NCBI RefSeq assembly: GCF_900156895.1
Contig: NZ_FTPD01000056.1
Coordinates: 208,034 to 272,033 of the forward strand
Origin: Mesorhizobium prunaredense
GTDB lineage: Bacteria > Pseudomonadota > Alphaproteobacteria > Rhizobiales > Rhizobiaceae
Reading direction: 5' to 3'
DNA length: 64,000 bases
The notes beneath the pieces are model-generated. The model was not told where the DNA came from. It made no database searches and saw only the letters and a program-made list of their open reading frames with translations. This document shows positions 47,897 to 57,417 of the stretch, one piece after another (position 1 is the first letter of the stretch; every line of letters starts with the position of its first letter). The position numbers were made by a program, and so were the translations under genes.

Positions 47897-50446
47897 ATGG
47901 CGCTCGAGACCTACCGCAAGAAGCGCAATTTTTCCGTTACCCCGGAGCCGCAGGGCCGCAGGGCGCCCAGGACCGGCAACAGCTTCGTCATACAGAAGCA
48001 CGATGCCACCCGGCTCCATTATGATTTTCGTCTCGAAATGGACGGCGTCCTTAAGAGCTGGGCCGTCACAAAAGGGCCGAGCCTGGTCCCCGGCGAGAAG
48101 CGTCTTGCCGTCCACGTCGAGGACCATCCTCTGGAATATGGCGACTTCGAAGGCACAATCCCGAAGGGCGAGTATGGCGGCGGCACCGTCCTCCTTTGGG
48201 ACAGAGGCGCCTGGACGCCGATCGGCGACGCGCATCGCGGCTATGCGAAAGGCCATCTCGATTTCGAACTTCACGGCGAGAAGCTTGGCGGCCGCTGGCA
48301 TCTTGTGCGGATGGCCGGAAAGCCCCGGGAGAAGCGCGAGAACTGGCTGCTGATCAAAGGCGACGATGACGCCGCGCGCACCGAAGGTGATCCCGACATT
48401 CTGGACGAGCGGCCGGAATCCGTCGCGACCGGCCGCAAGATCGAGGACGTCGCCGGCGAAGAGCCCGGCTGGTCGTCCAAGACAGGGCGCATTCGCAAGC
48501 GCCGCGGCGGCAGCACGAGGGCCGGTCCAGCCGAAGAGCCTCCCGCCACTGGCAGCATTCCCGAACCGTCAAAGATCAAGGGCGCCAAGAAGGCGGCGCT
48601 TCCCGATTTCGTCGAGCCTACGCTGGCGACCCTGGTCTCGTCCGCGCCATCGGGCGAGCGCTGGCTGCACGAGATCAAATTCGACGGCTACCGGCTGCAG
48701 GCCAGGATCGAAGCCGGCCGCGTCAAACTGTTGACGCGAAGCGGTCTCGACTGGACGAAGAAATTCGGAAAGGCGGTCGTTTCGGCGCTGGCCGATATCC
48801 CTGTCGGGACGGCGCTGATCGACGGTGAACTCGTGGTCGAGACATCCGCCGGCGCATCGGATTTCTCCGCGCTGCAAGCCGATCTCAGCGAGGGCCGCAG
48901 TGATCGCTTTCGCTTCTACGTCTTCGACCTGCTTCATCTCGACGGCTACGATCTGCGCGACGTTGCGTTGATCAAGCGCAAGGAATTGCTGGAAAAGATC
49001 ATCGGCAGTGACAGCGGCATCATCAGCTACAGCGGCCATTTTGAGGAGGATGGCGCCCTGGTGCTGCGACACGCCTGTCGGCTGAGCCTGGAAGGCATTG
49101 TCTCCAAGCTTCGCGATGTGCCCTACCGCTCCGGCCGCAGCAAGAACTGGGTGAAGTCGAAATGCTCGGCGCGGCAGGAATTTGTCGTGGCCGGCTTTAT
49201 CCCCTCGACAACCTCGCGCAAGGCGATCGGTTCGCTTGTCCTGGGTGTCTATGACGACGGCAAGCTTCATCATGTCGGGCGCGTCGGCACCGGCTACACG
49301 GCAGCGGTCGCCGAGAGCCTGTTCAAGAAGCTCGAACGGATACGCATTCCGTCAAGCCCGTTCGACGAGCGGCTGAGCGCCGACGAGGCTCGGCTAGTCC
49401 GCTATGTCAGGCCGGACCTCGTCGCCGAAGTCGAGTTCCGGGCGTGGACCGCCGACGGCAATCTGCGCCACGCCTCGTTCCGCGGATTGCGCGAAGACAA
49501 GCCGGCGAAGGAGATCGTGCGCGAGACGCCGAAGACGAGCAAGGAGGTGGCTAAACCCCAGCGCCGGACCGTCAAGCTCACCCATCCCGACCGCCTCTAC
49601 TGGCCGGACGAGGGCGTGACCAAGGAAGGTCTCGCCGACTATTATGCCGAGGTCTGGCGCTATGCGTCGCCCTACATCGTCGGCCGGGCGCTGGCGCTGG
49701 TGCGATGTCCCAACGGGATTTCGGGCGAGCAATTCTTCCAGAAGCATGCCTGGAAGGGGCTCAATCCAAGCATCGTACTGGTCCACGACCCCAAGGATCC
49801 GCCCGACGAGCGGCTGATCAGCATCAATGATCTCGACGGGCTGATCGGTCTCGTCCAGTCGGCGGCGCTGGAGATCCACCCCTGGGGCTCGACGGTGAGC
49901 GATTGGGAGCGTCCGGATACGATCATCATGGATCTCGACCCCGGCGAGGGCGTGAGCTGGGAGGCGGTGATCGAAGCCGCCGTCGAGACCCGCGACCGGC
50001 TGAAGGATGCAGGGCTTGTCCCCTTCATCAAGACCTCCGGTGGCAAGGGTCTGCACGTCGTGGCGCCGTTGAAGCCGAAAGCGGAATGGCCTGTTGTAAA
50101 AGCCTTCACCAAGGCGATTGCCGACTCCATGGCTTCGGACAGTCCTGGCCGTTACGTCTCGACCATCACCAAATCCAAACGGCGCGGAAAAATCCTCGTC
50201 GACTATCTGCGCAACCAGCGCGGTGCGACCGCGGTCGCACCCTATTCGACAAGAGCACGGCCGGGTGCGGCGGTGTCGATGCCGCTTGCCTGGGACGAGC
50301 TCGGCCCCGGCATCGGATCGGCCTATTTTACCGTCGAGAACACGCCGACCCGGCTTGCCTCGCTCGCGTCGGACCCCTGGCAGGATTTCCGCGCGGCCGC
50401 AGCGCCAATCGAAGACCGTGCAAACCGGCGCAAGAAAGCGGCTTGA
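47897..50446 (+). CDS. ligD: Multifunctional NHEJ DNA ligase LigD
   Basis: The product is 849 residues with three domains in the order phosphoesterase, ligase, polymerase. The phosphoesterase (about 20-170) has FVIQKHDATRLHYDFRLEM. The ATP-dependent ligase (about 230-540) has nucleotidyl Lys261 in EIKFDGYRLQ. The polymerase/primase (about 570-840) has the metal-binding IIMDLDPGEG. It processes and seals broken ends held by Ku. It sits three bases after ku and is surely cotranscribed with it. Confidence 0.97.
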   Translation: MALETYRKKRNFSVTPEPQGRRAPRTGNSFVIQKHDATRLHYDFRLEMDGVLKSWAVTKGPSLVPGEKRLAVHVEDHPLEYGDFEGTIPKGEYGGGTVLLWDRGAWTPIGDAHRGYAKGHLDFELHGEKLGGRWHLVRMAGKPREKRENWLLIKGDDDAARTEGDPDILDERPESVATGRKIEDVAGEEPGWSSKTGRIRKRRGGSTRAGPAEEPPATGSIPEPSKIKGAKKAALPDFVEPTLATLVSSAPSGERWLHEIKFDGYRLQARIEAGRVKLLTRSGLDWTKKFGKAVVSALADIPVGTALIDGELVVETSAGASDFSALQADLSEGRSDRFRFYVFDLLHLDGYDLRDVALIKRKELLEKIIGSDSGIISYSGHFEEDGALVLRHACRLSLEGIVSKLRDVPYRSGRSKNWVKSKCSARQEFVVAGFIPSTTSRKAIGSLVLGVYDDGKLHHVGRVGTGYTAAVAESLFKKLERIRIPSSPFDERLSADEARLVRYVRPDLVAEVEFRAWTADGNLRHASFRGLREDKPAKEIVRETPKTSKEVAKPQRRTVKLTHPDRLYWPDEGVTKEGLADYYAEVWRYASPYIVGRALALVRCPNGISGEQFFQKHAWKGLNPSIVLVHDPKDPPDERLISINDLDGLIGLVQSAALEIHPWGSTVSDWERPDTIIMDLDPGEGVSWEAVIEAAVETRDRLKDAGLVPFIKTSGGKGLHVVAPLKPKAEWPVVKAFTKAIADSMASDSPGRYVSTITKSKRRGKILVDYLRNQRGATAVAPYSTRARPGAAVSMPLAWDELGPGIGSAYFTVENTPTRLASLASDPWQDFRAAAAPIEDRANRRKKAA

Positions 50447-50478
50447 GGACGGCACTACGAGTGCATGCATCGGAATAA

Positions 50479-51519
50479 TCAGGCGATCTGCTCGAAAGTG
50501 CATTGCTCCGGAGCCTTGTCCGGCCGCCAGCGCAGGAACTTGGTGCCGTGCCGGAAACGGTCGCCGGTGACGTGATCGAAGCGTACCTCGACCACCAGTT
50601 CGGGCCGGACCGGCTCCCATTCGCCGCTGCTCTCGGTGCTCCAGCGGCTCGGTCCGCCCGGCGCCTTTCCGGTAAAGCCGGGTGGCTCGCGCATGGCTTC
50701 GAGTTTGCGGGTAAGCTCGGCCCTGTCCTCCTTGGCAATGGTCGAGGTGAAACCGACGTGATCGAGCTTGCCGGCCTCGTTGTACAGACCCAGCAACAAT
50801 GAACCGACCTGCGGACTGTTGCTGAGATAGCGAAAGCCGCCGACCACGCAATCGGCCGACCGCAACCGCTTTACCTTCACCATCGCGCGCACCCCCGGTT
50901 GGTACGGACCGTCCAGCCGCTTGGCGACCACGCCGTCTGTCGCCCCATGTCCGGCATCCCCTAACCAGGAGCGGGCTTCCTTTACATCGCGCGTACAGTG
51001 CGAAAGCACGATGTTCCTGCGGTTTGCCGAAGCGACGAAAGCCTCAAGGATCGCTCGCCGTTTTTTCAGGGTCCGCGCCAACCAGACGGTTCCGTGCTCA
51101 TCGCAGAGCATGTCGAACAGGACGATGCGAGCCGGGGTTTCGGCGGACAGCTTGCGGATCCTGCTCTCGGCGGGATGAAGCCGCATCTGGAGCGCGTCGA
51201 ACGAAAACTTGCCGTCGACCGAGATGACGATTTCACCGTCGACGACAAAACGGCGCGACGGTAGTTCCTTCAATGTCGCGACGAGTTCGGGAAAATAGCG
51301 TCCGAGCGGCTTGCCTGACTTTGCGCGCAACTCCACCGCATCATCCTGCCGGAATGCCAGGCAGCGAAAACCATCCCATTTGCGTTCGTATTGCCATCCG
51401 TCTCCTTCGGGAATCGCATCGGCCGCCTTTGCCTCCATCGGAGGCGTATCGAGCGGCAGGAGGAAATCGCTGGATCGGCGGGTGCTGTCGAAAGCAGGAT
51501 CGCGGGGTATGACCTTCAT
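50479..51519 (-). CDS. ATP-dependent DNA ligase, ligase domain only (LigC/LigD-like)
   Basis: This 346-residue protein has the adenylation motif YERKWDGFRCLA (nucleotidyl Lys), the VVDGEIV and DGVVAKRLDGPY motifs and the oligonucleotide-binding domain to the end. It lacks phosphoesterase and polymerase domains. The ATG at 51519 is used because the open frame upstream of it has no homology. It follows the second ku gene by 41 bases on the minus strand, so the two probably form a unit, and it converges on ligD. Confidence 0.92.
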   Translation of the reverse strand: MKVIPRDPAFDSTRRSSDFLLPLDTPPMEAKAADAIPEGDGWQYERKWDGFRCLAFRQDDAVELRAKSGKPLGRYFPELVATLKELPSRRFVVDGEIVISVDGKFSFDALQMRLHPAESRIRKLSAETPARIVLFDMLCDEHGTVWLARTLKKRRAILEAFVASANRRNIVLSHCTRDVKEARSWLGDAGHGATDGVVAKRLDGPYQPGVRAMVKVKRLRSADCVVGGFRYLSNSPQVGSLLLGLYNEAGKLDHVGFTSTIAKEDRAELTRKLEAMREPPGFTGKAPGGPSRWSTESSGEWEPVRPELVVEVRFDHVTGDRFRHGTKFLRWRPDKAPEQCTFEQIA

Positions 51520-51560
51520 TGTGCTGCCTTTGTCCCCCAGCCCAGCCTGCTCCCAGGCGC

Positions 51561-52364
51561 TTATTTCCGCTTTCCGGCCTCCGAGCCGATGCTCTTGCGC
51601 AGCGCATCCATGATGTTGATCACGTTGCTGGCCGGTTGCTCGGCCTTGGTCTTCGCCTTGGCCGGACCCTTCTTGCCCTTCTTCTTCGAGGCAATGATCT
51701 CCAGCAGCCGCGCCTGGACGGGATCTCCAGTCATGGCGGGATCCCACTGCCTGGTTCGCTCATCGATAAGGGTCGAGACCATATCCATCAGTTTCGGGTC
51801 GGGTTTGACGTTGTCGATCTTGCCGAAATAATCCTCGGGATCGCGAACCTCGTCGCCATAGCGCAGTGTCCACAGCACGATGCCCTTGCCTCGTGGTTCA
51901 AGCATGACGGCGCGTTCGCGGCGGTACATGACCAGTCGCGATATTCCGACCGTCCCCGTCGATTGCATCGCGTCGCGAATGACCGAGAATGCCTCCTCCC
52001 CCACCGGGTCGTCAGGGGTGAGATAGTGCGGCTTGTCGTACCAGATCCAGCCGATGCTGTCGGCATCGACAAACATGTCGATGTCGATGGTGCGCGTGCT
52101 CTCGAGCGCGACCGCGTCGATCTCGTCGTCCTCGAGCAGGACGTATTCGTCCTCGCCGCGCTGGTACCCCTTCACCTCGTCGTCTTCAGCAACGGGCTTG
52201 CCGCTGACGGCATCGACATATTGGCTGACCACCCGATGCCCGCTCTTGCGATTGAGCGTATGGAACCGGACTTTTTCGCTCTCGGTGGTAGCGGGCGTCA
52301 TCGCGACCGGGCAGGTCACCAGCGAAAGCTTCAGATAGCCTTTCCAGAAAGGACGTGGCGCCAT
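51561..52364 (-). CDS. ku: Ku DNA end-binding protein, second copy
   Basis: The product is 267 residues starting MAPRPFWKGYLKLSLVTCPVAM, a second, clearly diverged Ku. Its C-terminal tail is short and basic (KKKGKKGPAKAKTKAEQ). The ATG at 52364 follows a GGGGG run; the frame is open further but without homology. A full EcfG-type promoter lies on the same strand 30 bases upstream. Multiple Ku proteins with different partners and stress control are known in rhizobia; whether the two form homo- or heterodimers is not predictable here. Confidence 0.95.
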   Translation of the reverse strand: MAPRPFWKGYLKLSLVTCPVAMTPATTESEKVRFHTLNRKSGHRVVSQYVDAVSGKPVAEDDEVKGYQRGEDEYVLLEDDEIDAVALESTRTIDIDMFVDADSIGWIWYDKPHYLTPDDPVGEEAFSVIRDAMQSTGTVGISRLVMYRRERAVMLEPRGKGIVLWTLRYGDEVRDPEDYFGKIDNVKPDPKLMDMVSTLIDERTRQWDPAMTGDPVQARLLEIIASKKKGKKGPAKAKTKAEQPASNVINIMDALRKSIGSEAGKRK

Positions 52365-52394
52365 CGAGCACCCCCGGCAGGAGTAAAACAGTCG

Positions 52395-52420
52395 AACGCA
52401 GCAGGGCGATCGATTGTTCC
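52395..52420 (-). promoter_or_regulatory. EcfG/RpoE2-type stress promoter of the second ku
   Basis: On the minus strand GGAAC (52420-52416), a 17-base spacer and CGTT (52398-52395) match the consensus fully, 30 bases upstream of the ku ATG. Confidence 0.8.
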
Positions 52421-52630
52421 AGCAGCGATTTTTTCGCGCGCCCAAGGCGAGCAGCCAAGAATCCATCTTTTTTCCGGTTCGAGAAGGAAGCGATGAACGC
52501 AAGCGCAGTTCGGGACGTACAAACAGCCCGGCGGCAGCGACGCGGCGCAGACCTCGCAGTGCTCCGGCCGACCAGAATCGAGCGCTACCACCCAGGCGCC
52601 GTTTCTGAACCGCAGCATTCTTTGGCGGAT

Positions 52631-52696
52631 GTAACGGCATGGATCTCAGGGTCTCCGCGACGTCGCTTCGCTCCTGCTCCGCCCTAGGATGACGAA
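52631..52696 (+). repeat. Interspersed repeat, right copy flanking the NHEJ locus
   Basis: Contains GTAACGGCATGGATC, GTCGCTTCGCTCC and GGATGACGAA, inverted relative to the left copy at 46202-46258. The surrounding gene-free interval 52421-52926 otherwise holds only a second partial match (GACGCGGCGCAGACCT, about 52539-52554, also found in the left copy) and no coding signal. Confidence 0.7.
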
Positions 52697-52926
52697 GGCG
52701 TTGTAGCTCGTTCTAATCGCTAGCGTTGGCGATAGCCCATGGGACAACCCTTTGCCGGAGAGCATCCGGGCCCAGAACCGGGTTCTCAATCGCATCGTTC
52801 GCCAATTTTTGCCAAGGGTTGATGAAACAATTTGCCCCAATCGCCGTTTCGCCAGCAAGCTGAATTTGGGCGAGGAGGAAGCCTGAGCAGCACCACGCCA
52901 GGGTTTCGGCCTTGGAGGTGAAGACT

Positions 52927-53631
52927 ATGCGCTTTAACGCCTTGAGATTCAAAGATCGAACGGATGCGGGGCGCCAGCTTGCCGCCGCTTTGACCAGGTT
53001 CGCGGCAACCGATCCACTGGTGCTGGCGCTGCCGCGCGGCGGCGTGCCGGTTGGCTTCGAAGTGGCGAAGGCACTCCGTGCCCGGCTCGACGTGCTGCTT
53101 GTGCGCAAGATCGGCGCGCCGGGCCATTCCGAATATGGCATCGGCGCGGTCGTCGACGGGGAAAATCCGCAGCTCGTCCTCAACGAGGAGGCGATGGCTT
53201 TGGTCCGGCCGTCAGACGAATACGTCGAAGCAGAGAAACGGCGGCAACTGCTCGAAATCGAACGCCGCAGAAAACTCTACCTCGGCAGCCGGCCTGCGGC
53301 TTCGGTCCTGGGCCAGACCGTCATCGTCGTCGATGACGGCATTGCGACCGGAGGCACGGTCAGAGTGGCGCTCAAGGCGCTAAGGAAGGATCGGGCGGCG
53401 CATGTCATGTTGGCCGTCCCGGTCGCACCCCGGGACACGCTGGACCTGATCAAAGCCGATGTGGACGAAGTGGTATGTCTCGCCACGCCTGAGCCTTTTG
53501 TTGCGGTGGGCCGATATTATGAGGATTTCGAACAGACCACGGACGCGGAGGTGATCCGGCTGCTGCGTGAGGCAGAGCAGTTTGAGAGCAGGTCGTCGAC
53601 GCGATCTGCCGAAGGAGCACGCCATGGCTAG
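52927..53631 (+). CDS. Phosphoribosyltransferase-family protein
   Basis: This 234-residue type I phosphoribosyltransferase fold has the PRPP-binding loop VIVVDDGIATGGTV. The N-terminal part LVLALPRGGVPVGFEVAKALRARLDVLLVRKIGAPG is typical of the stand-alone 'predicted phosphoribosyltransferase' group found with stress genes. The ATG at 52927 has GGAGG eight bases upstream. The substrate is unknown; some relatives are fused to hydrolases or erythromycin-esterase-like domains. Confidence 0.9.
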   Translation: MRFNALRFKDRTDAGRQLAAALTRFAATDPLVLALPRGGVPVGFEVAKALRARLDVLLVRKIGAPGHSEYGIGAVVDGENPQLVLNEEAMALVRPSDEYVEAEKRRQLLEIERRRKLYLGSRPAASVLGQTVIVVDDGIATGGTVRVALKALRKDRAAHVMLAVPVAPRDTLDLIKADVDEVVCLATPEPFVAVGRYYEDFEQTTDAEVIRLLREAEQFESRSSTRSAEGARHG

Positions 53632-53767
53632 CAAGGACCGACAACCGATGGAGATCGTCGAGCGCGGCGATATTTCTGCGCGAACTCAAAATAACCAAAT
53701 CGCGCCATCCGATAGAACCGCTCTTCAGTGGCGAATGGGCCTGAGCCGTACGGCCCCCTCCCCTTGA
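53624..53767 (+). CDS. Small hypothetical protein (47 residues)
   Basis: A short frame MASKDRQPMEIVERGDISAR and onward overlaps the end of the phosphoribosyltransferase gene by eight bases, with GGAG upstream of its ATG. No hydrophobic segment or known motif. Translational coupling to the upstream gene is plausible, but coding status rests mainly on the ribosome site. Confidence 0.4.
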   Translation: MASKDRQPMEIVERGDISARTQNNQIAPSDRTALQWRMGLSRTAPSP

Positions 53768-53834
53768 GCTTTGCAGCCACCTGAAGCGGCCCCAGTCAGG
53801 GCCGCGCTACCGCGCCCCAGCGGCGAGTGAGCCG

Positions 53835-54311
53835 TCAGTCGCGCAAACGATTGGCAGCGTAATCCTGGCGCTGCTCAGTTGCGATCTGCCTGGAATCCAG
53901 ACCGCGTTCCTTCGTATGCTGGCCCTTGTCGCGGTTGGACAGGACTTTGTTTTCCTCGAGCTTGTCCTTTGGGGTGGTGGTCATGGCGCCTGCACCGGAA
54001 CCCTTTCCCCGCGCACCCGCTCCGACGTGCTTCTTGCTACCTTTGCCATAGGCTTGCTCCAATTCTTGTTCGTCGGGACGGTTCTTGTGATGAACGCTCT
54101 CCTGATTTTCTCCGCGAAGGATGTTGCGATCGTCAGGGTCGACGAGGTCGGGTGCCTTGGGCCTGATTTCCGACCCCTTGCGCAGCGCTTCACGTTCCGC
54201 TGCTGATCGCTTCAGGTCAGCCTCAGCGTCGAAATCCTTGCCGGCGCCCTTCGTGTTCTCCCGCTTTTCAATGATGCGCAGTTGCTGCTCATGGGTTCTG
54301 CGTCCAGCCAT
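53835..54311 (-). CDS. Hypothetical charged low-complexity protein
   Basis: The product is 158 residues, rich in Lys, Arg, Glu, Asp, Gly and Gln, without hydrophobic segments, probably largely disordered (EKRENTKGAGKDFDAEADL; KGSKKHVGAGARGKGSGAGA). The ATG at 54311 has a strong GGAGG five to six bases upstream. It resembles hydrophilic stress-associated small proteins of rhizobia in composition, but I do not recognise a family. Confidence 0.6.
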   Translation of the reverse strand: MAGRRTHEQQLRIIEKRENTKGAGKDFDAEADLKRSAAEREALRKGSEIRPKAPDLVDPDDRNILRGENQESVHHKNRPDEQELEQAYGKGSKKHVGAGARGKGSGAGAMTTTPKDKLEENKVLSNRDKGQHTKERGLDSRQIATEQRQDYAANRLRD

Positions 54312-54669
54312 TGGTTTCCTCCAAGCTGCCTTGCGTTCGATTTTTTGAGGCCCAGATCGCTGGCGGAACCGTCGACTTCCGGTGATTGCAGTTGGCCACG
54401 GTGCTTGCCGAAGCGGACCAATCGTGCGCCACCACGATCTGAGCCTGTCCTTATGGCGATAATGGCAGGGCGGCGGGATCGTTCCGAGATGGCGGCCGAA
54501 TAAACCGTCTATTCGCTCATCTGCTCCGGGCTGCTCATCCGCATCTGCCATGATCCGTCAGTCTTTCGCCTCGCGGTGTTCCGATGGAACATCAGAGCAT
54601 CTCCGTCGTTCGGCGACTGATCGCCTATGTCCACGTCTGACGCCCCGCCGTAGCGAGCGCGTAAAGCTG
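54312..54669. other. Gene-free stretch with possible gene remnants
   Basis: No intact gene. On the minus strand at about 54509-54640 a frame reads SDVDIGDQSPNDGDALMFHRN then RKTDGSWQMRMS, resembling the end of a SnoaL/ketosteroid-isomerase-like protein; it has no start context and is probably debris. Confidence 0.3.
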
Positions 54670-54800
54670 CAAGAGGATGGACCGCACGATCAAGGACGCC
54701 ACGGTCAAACGCTTCTACTACGAGAGCCACGATCAGCTCAGGTAACACCTCGCCGACTTCGTTGCCGCCTACAACTTCGCTCGCAGGCTCAAGACCCTCA
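54670..54800 (+). mobile_element. IS481-type transposase remnant
   Basis: The frame KRMDRTIKDATVKRFYY...SHDQLR-stop-HLADFVAAYNFARRLKTL matches the C-terminal integrase-core region of IS481-family transposases. It carries an in-frame stop (TAA at about 54740) and similarity ends abruptly after RLKTLK, where GLTPYE is expected. No terminal inverted repeats were found. It is a dead fragment. Confidence 0.75.
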
Positions 54801-55015
54801 AGCGCGATCCAACGGACTCGCGAGCAGGTTACGCCGCCCTGCGCCGAACTGGAACTCGGTCGGGCTTGAGCAGCTCGTATCGATCAAGGGATCAAAAACC
54901 CGCACATCTGGCGAAGTCCTAGATGATTTCGGCACATTCTTTCGAGCGCACGATGCGATGAAGGGCTGATCGGAACTTTGCTTCCGCATTCTTGGCAGCC
55001 GAGGTTGGTTGGAAC

Positions 55016-56338
55016 ATGTCGCCCCGAGTCGAACGCATTCACAGCGATGAGCGTCTCCCGGCCGAGGTCGACGTCGTCATCGTCGGCGGCGGCATCCTCG
55101 GCTCTACGGCCGCCTATTTCCTGGCGAAGCGTGGCCTCTCTGTGGCTCTGCTCGAGAAGGGCCACGTCGCCTGTGAACAATCGAGCCGAAACTGGGGTTG
55201 GTGCCGCCAGCAGAACCGCGATCGGCGCGAACTGCCGCTCTCGGTGATCTCCATGCGACTGTGGGACGAGCTGACGCGCGATATCAATCGGGACCTTGGA
55301 TTTCGACGCTGCGGTCTCGTCTATGCCACTCACGACGAGGCTGTGCTCGCCGGCTGGGAAAGGTGGCGCGAGGTCGCCAGGGAGTACGAGGTCGACACCC
55401 GCATGCTGAGCCGGGCGGAGGTGGCCGAGCGCGTCCCCGAAGCGCGCGACAAATGGGTCGGCGGGACCTATTCGGACCGGGATGGTAAGGCCGAACCTGC
55501 GCTCGCCGCGCCGGCTATCGCCGATGGGGCCAGAGCTCTGGGCGCCACCATCCACCAGGAATGCGCCGCGCGGGCGCTCGACTTGGCCAATGGCAAGATT
55601 GCGGGCGTGCACACGGAGAAGGGCTACATCAGAACCAGCGCGGTGCTGTGCGCCGCTGGCGCCTGGTCCTCGCGCTTCCTTAGGCCGCTCGGGATCAGTT
55701 TCCCCCAAGCGAGCATCCGGCAGACCGCGCTGCGTTCCACCCCGACAATCAACATAGGCGAGGCGGTCTCCACACCCTACTGCACGATCACGCGCCGACT
55801 GGACGGCAGCTATACGCTTGCGATCAGCGGCAAGGCGAACCTCGAAATCACGCCCCAGGCTATCCGGTATAGCCGGGAATTCATGCCGCAATTCTTGCGT
55901 CGCCTGAAGAACGTCAGGCTCGGCATCGGCCAATCGTTCCTTTCGGGGCCGGATTCAATGCCGGCGCTGCTGACCAGCGACGATCGGATCTTCGAACAGA
56001 ATCGGGTGCTGGATCCTCCACCCTTAAAATGGCTGGTAAGCCAAGTGGTGGAGAGTGTCCGGAAGACCTTCCCCCAACTCGGCGATATAGAGATCGATAG
56101 TGCCTGGGGCGGCTTCGTCGATTGCACGCCGGACGCAGTGCCTGTGGTGTCGCAGGTGGACGGGGTGAAAGGCCTCGTCCTCGCGGCGGGCTGCTCGGGC
56201 CACGGCTTCGGTTTGGGCCCGGGGCTTGGCTATCTGGCCGCAGAGCTTGTCGTAAACGACACGCCTTGCGTCGATCCTACACCGTTCCGCCTGTCGCGTC
56301 TGGTCGACGGCTCGAAGCTGGACATCGCCGCTATCTGA
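55016..56338 (+). CDS. FAD-dependent oxidoreductase (DAO family)
   Basis: The product is 440 residues starting MSPRVERIHSDERLP. The FAD motif is VVIVGGGILGSTAAYFLAKRG with an acidic strand end (LLEKG). SSRNWGWCRQQNRDRRELPL is characteristic of a DAO subgroup in Rhizobiales. C-terminal GCSGHGFGLGPGLGYLAAELV closes the FAD site. It probably oxidises an amine or D-/N-substituted amino acid. It is isolated, flanked on both sides by gene debris, so it may have been imported or stranded by deletion. Confidence 0.88.
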   Translation: MSPRVERIHSDERLPAEVDVVIVGGGILGSTAAYFLAKRGLSVALLEKGHVACEQSSRNWGWCRQQNRDRRELPLSVISMRLWDELTRDINRDLGFRRCGLVYATHDEAVLAGWERWREVAREYEVDTRMLSRAEVAERVPEARDKWVGGTYSDRDGKAEPALAAPAIADGARALGATIHQECAARALDLANGKIAGVHTEKGYIRTSAVLCAAGAWSSRFLRPLGISFPQASIRQTALRSTPTINIGEAVSTPYCTITRRLDGSYTLAISGKANLEITPQAIRYSREFMPQFLRRLKNVRLGIGQSFLSGPDSMPALLTSDDRIFEQNRVLDPPPLKWLVSQVVESVRKTFPQLGDIEIDSAWGGFVDCTPDAVPVVSQVDGVKGLVLAAGCSGHGFGLGPGLGYLAAELVVNDTPCVDPTPFRLSRLVDGSKLDIAAI

Positions 56339-56589
56339 AGATCAGCCGGAAGTCAGGCCTGACGCGCACCAAGCGAAGTCAAAGTGTCAGCAGACGGGTG
56401 AGCGGAATCCCCACGTTCCCTCGCAGTCAAGTCTCCGGGTGCATGAGCGCAACGTGGTAGGAGTTGCACCAGAATCCGCTCGGGAGAGCGCCGCGCTCAT
56501 CGCGCTCGTCTTTGGCGCAGTTGGAACCGTCGCAGGAGTTCATTCTAGCGTTTTCTGCTTCTGCCGGTAAGGCGAATTGCTCGGCCCAT

Positions 56590-56770
56590 ACGCCGCGCCA
56601 GCGGCCGGGATGTTTGCCGCAACCTACACACGTGGCAGCGCAAACTTCAACGCCGTGGCCCTGCACTACGGCATCATGCGGGAGACCGGTTTCTACGGCG
56701 CTGGGGTGTCGTCGACAACGTCTTAACCAACCTGTGGGTGCTCGCCCCCTGCGCGGGGCACGCACGGCTT
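56590..56770 (+). pseudogene. DUF819-family membrane protein fragment
   Basis: AGMFAATYTRGSANFNAVAL and HYGIMRETGFYGAGV resemble the conserved core of DUF819 (YjcL-like) membrane proteins. A frameshift at about 56702 then gives VVDNVLTNLWVLAP in another frame, which continues the same family pattern. Both ends are missing. It is a short relic. Confidence 0.55.
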
Positions 56771-56971
56771 TATCTCACCCAGCTCTTCCACAGGCGGAGC
56801 GGCCCCGCACCTCGTCCACGCCGGAGGCGTCAATCTCGGCGCCGATTCTTACAAGCGCCCTCGCCCTGCTTCTCCCGGTTGTCCTTGGCCTGGGGCGGTC
56901 ATTGGCCCGGGACAACACACTGGAGGCAACCATGCCAACACCGCCGAGATCCTTGTCGACACATTTCGACG

Positions 56972-57363
56972 GCCGTGCGTTACAGGATTCCGCTCAAGCT
57001 TCTGGTGATCAAGAACAACATGCTCAACCAGATCGCCTGGGAGCAAATGATGTTCCTTGGCAACCTGCAATTTGCCTGCGAACTCCAGCCGATCGATTTC
57101 GCCCTGGCCGCGGAGGTCATGGGGGGCATCGGCTACCAGCGTCACCCGGCCTGAGGACGTCGATGGGGTTCTTGATGCCGCGTTTGCCGCGGAAGGCCCG
57201 GTGATCATAGAGGCGATCGTCGACGCATATGAACCTATGCTGCCGCCGCGCATGCCGAACGAATATCGCAAGAACATGCGCACGGCGCTGCGGGAAACGC
57301 CGGGCCGCAAGGAGATCGAAGCAAACCTCGCTCGGGAGCCGCTGAAGACGATGATGGGCTGAC
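56972..57363 (+). pseudogene. ThDP-dependent pyruvate oxidase-like enzyme, C-terminal fragment
   Basis: The frame AVRYRIPLKLLVIKNNML and NQIAWEQMMFLGNLQFACEL then QPIDFALAAEVMGGIGY is the typical ThDP-domain end of PoxB-like enzymes. After a frameshift at about 57132 the frame VTRPEDVDGVLDAAFAAEGP then VIIEAIVDAYEPMLPPRM continues it to the stop at 57363. The N-terminal and central domains, including the GDG cofactor motif, are absent. Confidence 0.75.
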
Positions 57364-57417
57364 GGCGCTTGCCTGTTTGGCGACCAAGCGCCGTTGACCT
57401 GCAGTGTTCCTGACCGG

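Noticed and set aside
56464-57204. A 246-codon plus-strand frame between the oxidoreductase and the PoxB-like fragment
   Set aside because: It reads out of frame across the DUF819 and ThDP fragments, with composition unlike a protein.
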